NCBI GenBank assembly: GCA_026168455.1
Contig: CM047426.1
Span: 82,425,986 to 82,489,985, forward strand
DNA from: Theocolax elegans
Lineage: Eukaryota > Arthropoda > Insecta > Hymenoptera > Cerocephalidae
DNA: 64,000 nucleotides
Direction: 5' to 3'
The notes beneath the pieces were generated by a model, which was given only the letters and a program-made list of their open reading frames with translations, had not been told where the DNA came from and did not search any database. Below, one piece after another: positions 20,391-34,790 of the stretch; the stretch's first letter is position 1, and each line of letters begins with the position of its first letter. A program made the translations under genes and the position numbers.

Positions 20391-22003
20391 TGAGATTATC
20401 TGAATAGGTCTTTTATCAACTTTTCTTTAGATAAACTTTTATATTATATGTAAATGTAAATATACTTACTTTTTATTAATTTCAGTCTCAATAGTTTCAC
20501 CATCGCATTCACATAATTCTTCTTGATTGAAGTATACATTATACTTCGAATTGAATAATACCGAAGTATAAACATTTATTGTAATATTTATTTATTTACG
20601 TCAAGTTATTAACGTTTAGGTTTACCCTTGATAATTATATGATATACATGCTTGTTATAATTTGGCAATAATGAAATATACATGTAGCCTTTATTATACA
20701 CAATCGATGAACTGAATAATTATTCAATTAATTTTTAATTACGAGATCAATAAAAGTGTACTATTAATATTCGATGCAGTATAGGATATCAGAAAACTGA
20801 TGTGTATTATTATATCAATATAATATTGTTTGATACTTTGTAAACACTATTGTTGAAGAAATATGACTTTCAATTAAACTAATTATTTTGATCGTTTATT
20901 TCCATCCTTCAATTCATAGACCAAATCGTATCAAAAGTGTAATTAATAATAGCAAGTATTTACATTCACATACAATGTAGATTATTTATTTAAATTATTT
21001 GATAAAAGTAGATAAATAACCTATTTTCATAAACCCTGAGTTGCATGTCACTGAAATATTTAACAAAAGCAAAATATGTCAATGATACATTTGCTAAAAT
21101 TAGCATTTTGTTGTGCATATTTATAAATTGCGAAATTTTAAATAATGGCACCAAGAGGGTCATAATTTAGCCTCTCTGAATTTCGGCAGATTTACAATCA
21201 CCAAGTTTATCTCTGTCAATAATTCCCCTGTCAATAATAAGTATTAATAGTATAGTAATTCTACGTTTACGGACACATGTAACGTTAGAAAATAGCAAAC
21301 CTTTAGAAGATACAAAAAGCAGTGATCGAGATCGTTTCGAATAGACGAATATTTTGCAAATTCTTAAGTCGTACTTTAATTCGTTGGTGATATTGTAATA
21401 ATTCCACACCAAGAATCAATGATTATACAACGTTTCAAGGCAATTGGTGCAGTAGATTATGAGATCAATGGTTTTAAAAACTTGTATACATCTGTGCAAA
21501 GTGACTAAATTTTTATCATTTTCTTCGATATAATTTAAGGTCAACCTGGATGCATCAATTTTGTTTTGTTATATAAAACAGAATAATTAATTGTATACTT
21601 AATTTATTTTTTAAATTTACTAAAAGTTGAATATTGTTATTATTCATTATTGTTAGATAAAATGACGGTAATAATTAAAATGTATTATTAATTACATTTA
21701 AAATTATGCATAATTAATATTGAATGACCATTATTTTAATATTATTAATTATTATTTATTCAATGCATTGTGATATTGAATATTATAATATCAAAAGAAG
21801 CACTTTTACATACATTTTGATAATAAGTTTGATAATTCTTTTCTCGTTAGATTTACTTGCATAATAAATTTACCGGGAAAATAATTTAGACAAATTTTGC
21901 AATTTCATAAACGTTTCAACACATTTACTCGGTGACAGTTGTCAGTACTAGCAATAGTTACTAAATTTACAAACGTAAATCATAGTTTTAGTATTAATAT
22001 TTA

Positions 22004-22625
22004 AGAAAATGGATCTTTACCAAACTGTAGGATATTTTTGTACTATAGAAATATGAAAAAAGCCGGTGTTATAGATTCTAATGCCCTTTCTTACGATACA
22101 TATAAGCAAAAAACCCTTGAAAAAGCCCTTGACATTGATTGCTTATCACTCGGAATCAAATAAATATACTTCCAAACTCAAATCCAAAAACAACTGAGAT
22201 TCAGTAAATTTTATTTAAAAAAGGGATGCTCAGATATCTTGATTTGGTCAAAAGTTATGAAAGAAATACGTATTTAGCGATATTTTGATAAATATTTTGA
22301 ATTAAAAAAATGTATTAATTTTCAGACCAAAATATCGTTAAATTTGTTTTTCTTTCATAACTTTTAACCAAATCAAGATATCTGAGCATCCTTTTATTTA
22401 AATTAAATCTACTGGATCTCATTTTTCTTCTGGATTTGAGTTTGGAAGCATATATTTATTTGTTTCCGAGTTATAAACGATCAAAGTCAAGGTTTTTCTC
22501 GGCGAAATTATTCGTTATTTGCTTATTTTTATCGTAAAAAAGAGCATTAGAGTCTAAAACTCCGGGTTTCTTCATACTTTTATAGTAGAAAAAATATCCT
22601 AGAGCTTGGTAAAGATCCGTTTCTC
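22004..22625. mobile_element. Large foldback (inverted-repeat) element, about 620 bp
   Basis: The left arm, 22004-22287, and the right arm, 22328-22625, are inverted copies of each other with scattered mismatches and small indels, separated by a 40-bp centre. Landmarks are GGATCTTTACCAA near 22011 pairing with TTGGTAAAGATCC near 22606, and GATATCTTGATTTGGT near 22233 pairing with ACCAAATCAAGATATC near 22367. Transcribed, it would form a long hairpin. On the - strand the right arm keeps a 60-codon open frame (22471-22653) and a second open piece (SSRFNLNKRMLRYLDLVK) further along; the left arm is broken by stops. The arms may therefore derive from a coding repeat. The source family is unknown. 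Confidence 0.75.
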
Positions 22626-22653
22626 GCAGGGTTGGTCCTCTCCTTGTCAGCAT

Positions 22654-24640
22654 AACAGTAATTTAGACATACAATTGAGTAATTGAACTAAAAATATAAA
22701 TTTTTTTATACATCATTATCATTGACTATAATGTTAAAATATAAGAATTGTTAATGCCAACGTTACTTGAGCAATAGTATAATAATATAGAATTTTTAAA
22801 TAAGGCACAAATAAACAAATAACGTGCAAATAGTTTATTGAAAGGTTAAGGTAAGCACTTACAAAGCTTGATAATTCAATATATGAGTAAGATGTATTAT
22901 TACTTTTTTTCTATATAGGTAGAGTCCATGGTAGAAAATTGTCAGGTTTGACTCACAAGAACTCTAATTAGTTAATTACGTTAGACAATATATAGAAGCA
23001 AATCTTTCAAAGAATCACCAAAGACTTGATCAAGTCGAAAGTTTCGATATACAACGTCACGGTCATCTTGGATTCGTCACAAATGCATGCGTATACGTTG
23101 TTATAGCTAGCCCACAATAGTATATTATACAAAATTTAAAGTAGATGTTAATTACTTTGTTATAGAATGCATTCACGAGCATGTAACAATATATTATAAG
23201 CTTTTGAAATCAATAGTTTAAGGACTCGGGAAATTTGATTTAATTATTTTGGGTACCTTTATCAGTTTCCTATTACATTAACTCTGTGTAACAACATGTG
23301 TTTTCATTGTTTTACAACACAAAAGCTATTATCTTTAAATCAATGCGCAAAAGTTTTTTAAAGTAAATTTTTGAACATATTATAAGGACCAATAACGCCC
23401 AAGAAATTAGAATAATTATTATTATTTCAAGTGGAAGTAATTCAAGCGAATAATTCATTTTCTTATTCTATCGTAAATGATGTGTAATATCTTCATCGCG
23501 CGTTTTAATTAGACAAAAGAAAGGGATATGCACATCTGAATTATAAGCATTGTAAGAGTTGAATATCCGTTTAATAAAAAGGAAAAGATAATAATTGATA
23601 ATTGTTCGTGCGTAATATCAATCGATAAATAATTTTCGAATAAAATTGTAATTTAATTATTGATAGTTGAATTAGATCAGCTTACTCAGTAAATTTTGGT
23701 GTTGAAAAATTATAGATGTATGAATAACAATTTGATTATTACTGTGTGAGGTCTAGGATAGAGAGGATACATTTGTACCGTGTACACCGAGAGAGATAGG
23801 ACAATCAACAGTGTGTTTTCGGCAGAAAATCAATAATTTGATACTCTGTACATGACAGTTTAAACGAAAAATTGACACCACAATGCGAGGCAGGACGATA
23901 CGATCAAGCATGTTAATTTAGAAGAGCGCCCGAGTTGAGTGGTTGGATCAGTCTGTAGCTCGCGTATCGCTTCGTAACCGCCTATACATGATACGATTAG
24001 TAACCTACCTACCTTCCTTTACTTAACCTCCCAGTTTACTTCCTTCTACGTCGTATTAAGGTCTTCCAAGACAGTATGATAAGGTCCAGATAATTTGTGT
24101 GGTAGCATTAAGTAATTTATATTTGAGATATCGTTTAATTACTTATAAAAATTAATGTTCAAACCTTTGTAAAGATTTTATGTAACTTATCTTTGCACAA
24201 TTAAAATTACTATTTACTTTATTACAACTTGAGTCGCATTTTTATAGCCATAAATGTGAGATATTAAAATTTTTTTACCAAATATTGACTAAAATGTGAT
24301 GAAATTTTAGACTAAAATAGTTACGATTGATTTGTCTATTGATGATAAATTAATTAGATACAGCTACGATGACTGTTTCTTTCTCCAAATATAATAATAA
24401 ACGAATTTTAATATCTCAAACAAGAGTATGTAATTAAATACATTTTCGTTACACATGTTCAACGATAGTTTTAAAAATTGTATATCCATCTTTGTGTTGA
24501 TCGGATTCTGTTACATCTATCGAAAAAAAAAATATTTTTTAAAGCAAAATCAATCAAACAATTTCTGAAAAAAAGTGTCGCATCCCAAAAGCTTTGAACT
24601 CAACATTCTCGCAGTTACGTTTGCCCTTTTATCGTTTTCA
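22654..24640. other. AT-rich non-coding DNA
   Basis: No gene, RNA or repeat of note is visible. The 23750-24080 part is slightly GC-richer. Confidence 0.4.
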
Positions 24641-26136
24641 TTCGCACAGGTAAAACAAGGGAGAGTGCAGCGACAGCTCAAGCACTGTGAAATTCGCGCC
24701 CAGGCGTAATGTTTCCGCAAGCTAGTAACAGCCGCAACGTAAAACCTTTATGGAAAGTCAAAACCACGCAAGCGAGCCTCTCGTTTTGAGCGTTATGCTT
24801 CTCTTTCTCCCTCTCTCTCTTTCTCACTCTGCGGAAGCATCTCCATATCGGAAATGGGAGAATTAGCAGTAATAATTCGCTGATTGCTAACGCGAACTGT
24901 GCACTGGATCAATGGAATTTCTGCACCGAACGAAGCACAAGAGGGATGAACAAAATGGGCTTTTGTTTCGAGTGTCCAGGGTGTTTTCTTTTTTCTTTTC
25001 TCTCTTTTTTTTGGAAATCGGTCTTCCATCCGGTGGTATAGTTTAGAACAAACTAGAAATTGAATTTTTCAAAATTTGTTCCATCCAACTTTTCGTATTT
25101 GTGTTTGACGTTCTATCGGCACTTTACCTTTGTTACGTCCACTAGTATGCATTATAAGTGGATTAATACGTTGGATCGCGGGATGAAATTCACTAGCTAA
25201 AGAGATTAATTTATTTAAGTTCCTTATGGTAAATCAATATGGCGGTTATCCTTTTATGTTAATGAATGAAAATTGTTTTACTTTATATTATGTGAAAATC
25301 GCTTTAATTATTCTTTGATGTGCCAGTTAGAGTTTACGAGCAAAATAATATTTACTAAAGGACAATAAATAACAGATTATTCCTTTTCTTTAATTATTTC
25401 TTGTTTTTAACAATCTTATTTTACTGGCATTATGACTGTCTATATTTTATCATAATTTTGCTTCATAAGAGTAATATCTTTGTAGTATTCCATACATATA
25501 CATGCATTTTTTGTATTGTTTCATCAAATTTTATCTTTGGCATTTAGGTATACAATTTACATTAAATACGTAAAACAGTAGATTATTAAACATGAAAACT
25601 CGTTCTTGAAACTGTTAAAAGAAACAAATATGAGCTGGATTTTTTTCATAAAATATCGTTTATTTTATATAGATATATGTTTTAAACGATAAAATTTCAT
25701 TTGTATATTATTTACACAAAATTAGCGGTTATTAACAGCTAACAACGTGTAGGTAAATTTAAAAAAATTATTCCTTAATTTTCAATTGTGTCGACAGTAA
25801 AATTAACGAGATTCGTTAATAAAAAGGTAGCAGAAAATTTATCTTGGCGTATTATTTCTGTTAAACAACTGAATGCTAATGTACAATAATTATCCGATAT
25901 CTGCGACAAATTAATCTTTTACCAGTGAGAGAGAGAGAATGAGAGTAAGGGAAATAAAGGCAGGATATCACGCATATGTAACAGAGAAGCGTAGTTAATT
26001 TTGTTAAATAAGTCGTACATACGCATTATAGAAGCCTACAGGTATTCCTCGGTTCTCCCCCTCCTTTCGCGGTCGACATAATTTCGCGACAATGTAACTG
26101 ACGTGCAACTCTCTCAGTCCCTCAACAGTGGGATCG

Positions 26137-26196
26137 TACCTGTATATGTATATGTATATACATTCGTACAGATATACGTATAGATATATACATATG
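26137..26196. repeat. TATATG/TATACA-type simple repeat
   Basis: A degenerate run of TATATGTATA words lies between two GC-richer segments. Confidence 0.6.
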
Positions 26197-28601
26197 ATCC
26201 AACACATACACAGGCTACATGTACACATAGAGAGATATACATGTATGTACCTATGTAATACATTGCGTTAGGCGACGTATGACGGGTGCAGCTAACGATA
26301 TCCAAACCATAAACATTTGCTTCGTACGTTATACCTTTCTCGAGCGAAATACGGTAGCTCTGCGCTATGTACGCCTGTCTACCACCCTTCCCGTGTATAT
26401 ATGAAGTACCTACGGTATTTACTCGGCGAGGCTACGTAATTTGCTCATGCGAACGTCTTCTCTCGTTGATGAATTTTCATTCGGGCGTGATCGTGATGGA
26501 GGTTACTTCGAGGGTTCCAGTGACAAAGGTTACGTGCACGAGGTTGCGCGAGACTGATCGCGAACCGACAATCATTACGAGGGTGAGTTTCAAAAGAAAT
26601 TTCACTTCAAGGGTTCCTACCGCCCTTCGTCTGCTCTTTCTCTCTCTCTCCTATCTCTCTCTCTGTCAATTTTAATCTCTTTTTACTCTCCTGGGTTTAC
26701 CTTTCATTTGCCTTTTATTGCGGTTTATCTAATACCTATATTCATTACGTTCCCACTAGAATCAACTTTTTTTTAATTACAATTTTATTTATGATATATA
26801 CGAAAATTGTAATGCAAGTTTCGAAACGTATTAATTCGATCACTTCAAACATTAAAATGAATTTTCTGACTGTATAGATTAGAGTATCGGTTTCTTTAGC
26901 AAATTATTGAAAGCGTTTAGAATCCAATAACAGATTGTCAGGTGTTTTCTTTTTATAAACTTGAAAAAATTCAATTTCAAAGATTCGTGACGAAATGAAA
27001 ACAAGTGTTTCGTCCGCATTGAATTGCCTTGAGAAATCTACCGGGAAATGGGTTTCCTATTCTGGAATCCGAAATACTCTTCTCCTTTCTCTTAGCTCTA
27101 TATTTAAATTGAAAATCAAATATAAAATCTACTATTTGAACGATTAGTGACATAATTTTTATTTAAAGTTAGATGTTGTTCTATTGGTAGCATAGCTAAT
27201 TTATTCATTTGAAATTCAATAAAAGTGTTTTTGGATTTTAGTAATTTTATTTTTCTAAACAGTTCTTTTCTTTCAGAGAGAAAACAACTTGTTACGTATA
27301 TTTTTTACTTAGACGTCAACAAAAGTTTATAAGTGTAATTTTTTATAGAAATTGTGTGCAATACATTTATGTTTAAACTGTACACTAATTTCAAACGTTA
27401 TGAATATCATTTTTTTCTACACCGGATCAAAACTAAACATATTTTATGTATTTAATTTCGTTCTTAGCGATACACTTAAGATATAAATACATAGTTGTGC
27501 GACTAAAATTTAGTATTATTCTAAAGGTTAAAAAAATATTTGAATTATTGGTAAAATATTTTTGCGTACTGCAGAAAACTAATCCGCGTTGTTTCTACTG
27601 TAAAAAAACTATCGTATAACTTGTCGATGGTAAAAATTTAAAAAAATGTGAATTCAAGCATTGACATCTAATATGATTATATTGGAAGGGTACCATGACG
27701 ACTGTACATTATACCATGTCACATTTCAATGGCTGCCCGTTCGTTTGTAACTGTTTCGTTGATTAACTTGTGTTTGTTTATACATTTTTTATCGGTCTCT
27801 CAGAGAGATGATCAGGTTGACAATGACAAATATACAGCGGAAACATATTAGTACAATAGAATATATTAATTAAACCTATTTGTGTAGTAAATATATTATA
27901 GATTTCATTACCGACAATACCGCTAGTTAAATATTAATTATTATACGCGGTACAATGAACGTTGAGCATTTATTAAATATTAAAACGCCGTGATGTGCCA
28001 GATATAAATGTGACTCGTCATTCCTTATCACATCTTAAACTATTCATGCACACCTATATCCATTACGAGTCTTTTTGCTTAAAAAACGCTTGACAACCTA
28101 TATGAAAAGGAAGAAAGGAAAAAAGATAAATATGTGTAAGATCATGAATACATTCATCCACTTGGTTTAAGTAGACTGTAATTTAAAAGCAAACACTTGT
28201 GATTTTCGAATCCTTGGTAAAGTTCTACGTGAAGGTTAAAACGTTCAAGTCATTAACTGTGAATCTAACTCGTTTTTTGGGTGGCTGGGAAAGCAAGGGA
28301 GGGAGAAAGAGAGAGAGAGAAAGTGATCGATATTACCCGTCGCGTAAGCGTGCGATTGTTCATTAATCAACTAGATTGATCATTCTCATTAAAAATGTCG
28401 TCGAACGAGCTCTCATTCGCTACTCGGGGATTTTACGAGGGTAAAAACACACCGCGATTGTTAACGTCATTTCCGTCCCCTCCTCTCCTGTTTTGTCGCC
28501 GTCATAACGAAGGTAATAGTTTACTCGACGATTTCACGGCAAAGTGCACCTGCAAGCAATCGCGTTTTCTCGCTCCTTCCTTCTTTTCATCCTTGTGACC
28601 C

Positions 28602-28632
28602 TTTCTCTCTCTCTCTCTCTCTCTCTCTGTCT
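28602..28632. repeat. (CT)n microsatellite
   Basis: A CT run with one GT near its end lies inside a GC-rich patch. Confidence 0.8.
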
Positions 28633-28900
28633 TTCACGGGAAAGAAAAGAGAACTTTGTCGTTTCGCGAGGCGAAACGCCCCTCGTAATTCTGAAAAGTG
28701 GAGAGTGAAAAAAGACAGCGCGGCATCGATCCCTCCTACTTTTCTCCGAGGCACCGAGGCTCGTTGCCCTGAAACACCCATTAATTAAGGGGATATTTAG
28801 ATGGGATGAATTTTTGAAGACCCACAAGACTTTTTTCTTTTATAGGATTTTCCTGTTTTAAGGCGCGCGACGGAGAATGAAAAATGGAGACCGGTTTTAT

Positions 28901-31900
28901 GGGAGACCGAAAGAGTTATAAACTAATTCTCGGATATGTTTTACACGGTCCAATTTTATCGTTTTCCTTCCCTTTTTTTATTGCCATGGCTATACGTACT
29001 AAGTTAGACAATTTATATAGGTTTCGATATATATATGTATATATGTGTATATATATACGCGTATTAGAAGTATTTTCAATTTTATGTATGTGCATTTAAC
29101 GTATTATTGCTTGAAATTTATCTGTATGCAATACTCAAACTGGTTTTTCATAAAAAATGATGTAAAAATTAAAATGTTTCAGTAACATTTATTTGCGTGC
29201 GCTAATATTTATCGATCGATAATATCATAGGTAATTTAAAACAATAACGGTAAAGCTGATTACTTTATAATGTATACCTTTTTCACGTAATTTGATGAAC
29301 AATTTAGTTTATTTAGCAAATTATTATAATTTAGTGTATCTTATGTTTAATTGTAAGTGGTTCATATTTCATTTTTGCTTTCTGTGAATTGATAATTTAG
29401 AAACTACCAATTATTACACTCTAGCAATATTTTAAATACGTGCAGAAAAATATAAAATAACTATTTTACCTCAAAACGTCAAAATCATCAAAGTAGTAGG
29501 TATGTCCGTGAAAATCCATTGACACTATATCTATATATAAATATCAAAATTATGAGTACATAGATTTTAATAGTAAATATAGAACTTTGAAGGTTTATCT
29601 TGGCTTTTTCTCAAATTATTTCTGTTTGAAAATGGAATGTTGTGATTAAAAGTAAACGATGAATGACGATTTTTATATTGAGGGAAATAAATATTTTTCC
29701 TAATTAATTTAATAAAAGATAATATCTTGCTAGTATGTTAAAACCATAACTCATCACTAATTTTACTGTAAAATATTAAGAAATTATAATAGATCTTAGA
29801 TTTTTATTACCAAATTAGTAAAATGTATTATTTAAACTATAATAGTAACTGATAATATACATAATGCATGTATACATAAAACTATATTTGAATCCAAGAG
29901 TATTCTCTTATTGCAATTAAAAAGAGGTAAAAAATAAAATTAATAGCCAGCTACCAAGTTCCTTACCCTACAAATTCGGGTGAATTAATTACTCTGCCAC
30001 GAGCAACATTATTTAGCCTTTATAAAAATGCAGAGGTAAAAACAATCGTATTTCGTAGAGTAAACCGTGCTCCAGCAATCCTCAAGGCCTTCCTCCATTG
30101 CATTCTCGGAGATCGCGGTATAACCTCGTGGTATAACCTACGAGAAAATTTCGACGAATCGCGTGAAAAAACTAGGGCGTAAATCAGAGATATTAGAGAG
30201 ACGGCCTCCCGCCGCCGATTCTTTCTCTTCTTCCGCGCGAGACTTTTTGCCGCGTGGCTGCGCACGGACACTATAGGAAAAACCAAAAGAGAGACGGAGG
30301 TCGTATAATTCTCGTTTGCTTCCTCGTTAATGACATTTTCTGCGACGTTAAATCCTTCCGGGAGTACCGTTGGATTATCCCTGCGATTGGGGAGGTGATG
30401 CTCGTGTAGAAAAAAAAAATCACGGCAATTAGTGGTTACACTCGCGTCGGTAAATTCATGTTTATAAACATTTAACGATTAGACATTATTCTTATAGTGC
30501 AATGTGATCTTTTTCCTATTTCTTCCATTTTTATTCTTTCGAGTTGGTCTGTTTAATTGTTTACCTTAATCTATTTTATAAATCTTTCTTAAATTACACT
30601 TTGTACGTTCTAATACCAATTACACATCCTTTACATTATTTTGCATTAACGATCAAATAATAATTTCTAAATCGATTACTATACGTGGTCTAATACATAT
30701 TAAAATTAATGACTTATCGAGGTAAATCACTTTTTTCTACATCTTTTCAAAACAAAATCCAGAAATTTAGCAGAGGTTCTCTCTAAAGCACCCTTATAAT
30801 TCAATTTCCGGGAGGTTCACGTTATTGAATTTGAAGTACAAGCTATTTTAGGACGAGATATTAATATCGATCAAAAACGACTTAATATGCTTTCATACTT
30901 AAAATTATTACGTTCCTGAAAATTCCTTTCACTCAGGTATTATGTTACACTATAAAAATATATTTATGTCGTATCAATACAATTTCGATCTACATATCGG
31001 TGTAGGTGAAATCTTCCACCGTACGTATAAAAGTAACATCCGACGTAAATATGTACCTAATGCAATTGACGGTGATTCATTTTTGTAACCCAGCCTATAA
31101 ATGTATAAATAAATTTCGGTCCGTTCATGCTAGTTAACGGTATAATCTTCAGAATTTGATTATTTTATGAGTTTATTATCATGTATGAAATAAAAGAATG
31201 GAGGAACAAAAAAGGAGAAATGTGCGTATTTTATGTTTATGTGCATATAGTACTGCGGATACTCGGGGACCCGTAACTCGACCCTCGACGATCGAATTGA
31301 AACGACCCTTGCATAGAAACTTCCACGTTTCCGGAGGAAGATTTTCTTTATGTGGGCGGAATTGGTGTTTTATGATTCAATTTGGGGGTTGCCGTGGGAG
31401 GTCGAAGCGGATTGCCATGGCACATTTATTCCTGATTATACGAATTTTGTTTATTTTTATGTCAAGCGTAAATGTTTTTTTTTTTCCTTTTTTTTACGGT
31501 GTCGATAGCATCATTAACTTCGCTTTACGATGAGATATCGTAGTTCGATCGTGAAAAATTCATTATACACGGAATAATGCAAGCAGAATAGATATTTATG
31601 TCTTTCATAAGCCGATCCTTTGTTCAAACTATTTTAATACTTTACAACTATTTTTACGGCATATTGTACATTATTACGAGTGATGGAGAGTATAAATTGC
31701 GAGTGACTGTGTCTTAATTTTAGCAATGCAATTATCTTTCCCAATGGAATAATAGCTATTTTATATATACATAATTATAAGGAAAGCACGCGATGATATA
31801 ATTCATTTTGCATTTACAGTAATCGTTGATCGCCGATGTATTTAAATTTCTGGTAGCATTATCAGTAAACGTCGAAGAACATCAAATGTAAATATGAATT

Positions 31901-32883
31901 ATGTATCGATTGCGAATAACATCAACTGCACGCCTTTACGCTCAAATTGAAATTATAAATTGCAAACATCTTAAATTATTTGTATAGATATTTGTAGAGT
32001 GTACAGAATAAATATTTTTAACATCACAAATTTATATGTTAAGTCTAGTTTTTCCTTAAATGTTATTTGCACGTGCGTTGCGAATAATGTATTTAGAGGC
32101 ATTGCAATTCCCTAAGTGCTTTTTGAATGGAATAGAATAAATAACAGTCGGCTATTACTGTTTTTGCAACAATAATGTATTTAAACATTGAGTGTACGTG
32201 TTTCGAAAGATCTAGTGAACTAACCCTTGGCGTAAGTGAAATTCGAAAAGTTTGCCTATAGAACGTGTTATAAGATCTTTCTATTAAATGCAAAGACGTC
32301 GTACGATGAAAATTTTCTGAATATTATCAAAGTTCTTTAATAATAATACAAGAAAAAAATATTAATGGAGAGAATCTGTAAATTTTGGGGATTGTAGGGT
32401 ATAGATTTTATGATTTGAAAATGAATTGAAATTATAAACAATGATTGTATATTTATATCAATTTACCACATACAATAGCCATTAGTGCGATCATTATACT
32501 TTACTAGTTTAAGATATTTCTTAGTTTGTAATTCACTTTTTCCATCGACCGTTTGAGTTAAAATCACGGACGGTTAAATCTGGACTTTATGCAATAGTTC
32601 AAACCCAAGTTTAACCATCGAAAATATCTCCGGTACACACTCGGAATTCCCAATATTCGTTTACATTCACCGGAGGTAGAAGCGCGGCAAGCCCATCTGG
32701 TCGTTTACACCTTCCCCATCTTCATTATGTAACCGCGGCACGGTCCTTGCGCTCCGGCATCGGAAAGCGGATCTCCGAAAAACCATCGCTTAAAGCCCAT
32801 CGGTCCGCCAATAAGCTCATCGGTTTAATGCGGATTACGCGAAATAGCAGAGAGAGAGAGAGAGAGAGGGAGAGGGGGGGGGT

Positions 32884-32917
<34 letters not shown>

Positions 32918-34790
32918 GAGCGTGTGTGGGAAGGCGCGTAGAGATGCGGAATTCGTTGCTTGCCCGCGTAATGGAAGGCAGAGAGTCGAGCGCATAATAC
33001 TCGGACGACTTAGGCGAAATGATAATGCTGGCCACGCGTCGAGGATTGCAGCTCACCTGCCGTCGGTCCTCGGTCCTGTACTCTCGTGCTATTCGAGTTA
33101 AAGGTAATTGAACTGCGGGGTGGTGCACCTGCGCTATAGACGCGTGTACACACCGCTACGTAGTACGTCCACTGGTGAGTTAATACCTTCTGAATTTCAC
33201 ATTGGTGTGGGTGAATGCGCTCTACATAGAACTTCCCGGGAAATAATACCGGTTGATACACAAACCGAAATATGGTAAAGTATGCCTTTGGATGATGCGC
33301 GGCAAAGACGGATCGCTCTAATGCGAGCCACAATTAACGTCGAGGAATGAAATCCCTGAAGCAAAAGTCAGATGAAACGAGAGAATGCGAAGAACGAACA
33401 AGTATAACGAAGAAATAATAGATGTTGCGCCGAGTACCATTGGATCGATATTAACTTCCTGACGTGTTATACTAATTACTCCAAGTTACGTGCATTTCTT
33501 ATGCATTAACCCTCGGTAGGTACATCATTTCACAACAGCACCAGTGTTATATATATCTATATTAATTCGAGTTTAAAACGGTTTAAAGAACTTTTGTCAG
33601 AGGTTACGCTTTTTCCCTAAGACGACCAAACCCCACCCGTATTTAATACTTTGATAATTGAGTACAAGGGGGTTAAATTACCTTTTACGAATTATCAGGC
33701 ACAATGGAACAGCATTGCTATAAGAGAACGTTTACGCAAGGGTAATTGTATGCACAACCTATACACCATTATGCTACATTGCGGAATTTATGACGCGTTC
33801 CTGTATTTTGTTTAGATATGCTTGAATTTTGAACAACTAATTGGAACGCGAGAGGTACACTGTTGAAATTTGAAAGAAAGAGTAATTATTTTTAAAAGTT
33901 GTATATTAAAATGCGAACACAAAGTTTGTTTTTGTTACAATACAATATAGTATCAAATCCTATTTTAGTTTCGTGTTTCGGATGAATAAAGTGATGATTA
34001 TAATGTATAGGTAAGCCAAGAAGAATATATTGTCTAAATAATGTAAATTTACCTTTTACTTTTGAATATTATTTCTGACAAAGATAAATCTATGTATAAT
34101 TCGTATTAAATCTGGAAATCACTATCGTAAGTTTAACACTTTGAGCATTTGTAGCAGCTTTAATTATTCAGTTTACGTGGTGTAAATAGTCGTAAATATT
34201 GTTAATAAGGGATTTTCGACACCTAGATAAAAATAGAGTGACTATTTCGGTTATATAATCATGCGAAATTCTATACAATGAATTACAAATTATTTGTTAA
34301 TATCAAGTCCCAAAATTAGTAGAACTCTTATTATGTATATGCATCGACGAAAAATCTGTGGAGCATTAATATTGACAAAAAATGTAAATTAAAATAAATA
34401 GAATGTTGGTATTAATTAACTTAGTCATTGGATAAAATATTGAACTAATAGTTTCAACTCCATTAGGAAAATTGAACGAGTATTAGTATATCTGTGGACT
34501 TGAAATGGCTTTAATAATAGTATATTTACTGCAGATGATGTTAATTATGACATATTTCCGTTTGCAAATATCACATTTAAAGTTTAATAATATGTAACGT
34601 ATGTAATATGTATAACATATTATACACGATTATTTAATCAATTTATGAATTAATTGTAAAGTCGCCTAAATAACAGGAGTATTAGTAATTATAGAATTTC
34701 TAAATTAAGAATAATCATTCAAATGCAAATTAATAATTAATAAATTAAAGTTATCGAAATTACGGTTGAATGGAATTCAAAATTACGTAA
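28901..34790. other. Non-coding stretch with patches at 30040-30420 and 32540-33360
   Basis: AT-rich background without a recognisable exon. The patch at 32540-33360 holds a long GA tract and a good donor-like word (CTG/GTGAGT at 33173-33181), but no matching acceptor or protein motif defines an exon. The frame at 31198-31533 (111 codons, + strand) has an ordinary start but no recognised domain and ends in poly-T-coded Phe; I do not call it a gene. Confidence 0.35.
32849..32920. repeat. (GA)n tract, interrupted
   Basis: About 70 bp of GA with a short G run in the middle lies within a GC-rich patch, reminiscent of GAGA-rich regulatory DNA. Confidence 0.85.

Larger units (their letters stand above)
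19368..22003. other. AT-rich non-coding DNA (probable start of a long first intron)
   Basis: No exon is recognised. It contains a tRNA-like SINE relic (20231-20312) and a 14-bp palindrome (20377-20390). Open frames of up to 81 codons (for example on the - strand at 21167-21412) lack motifs. Confidence 0.4.
24641..28900. other. Non-coding stretch with GC-rich, GA/CT-bearing patches
   Basis: Three patches rise above the AT background: about 24650-25030 (CT tract near 24802-24832), 26000-26680 (TATATG tract 26137-26196, CT tract 26637-26664) and 28260-28890 (GA run near 28303-28322, CT tract 28602-28632). Open frames in them (up to 102 codons) are motif-free. I read them as candidate regulatory modules. 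Between them the DNA is featureless and AT-rich. Confidence 0.35.

Noticed and set aside
33010..33333. Possible exon near the donor-like CTG/GTGAGT
   Set aside because: No convincing acceptor, start codon or protein motif; a single good donor word is not enough.
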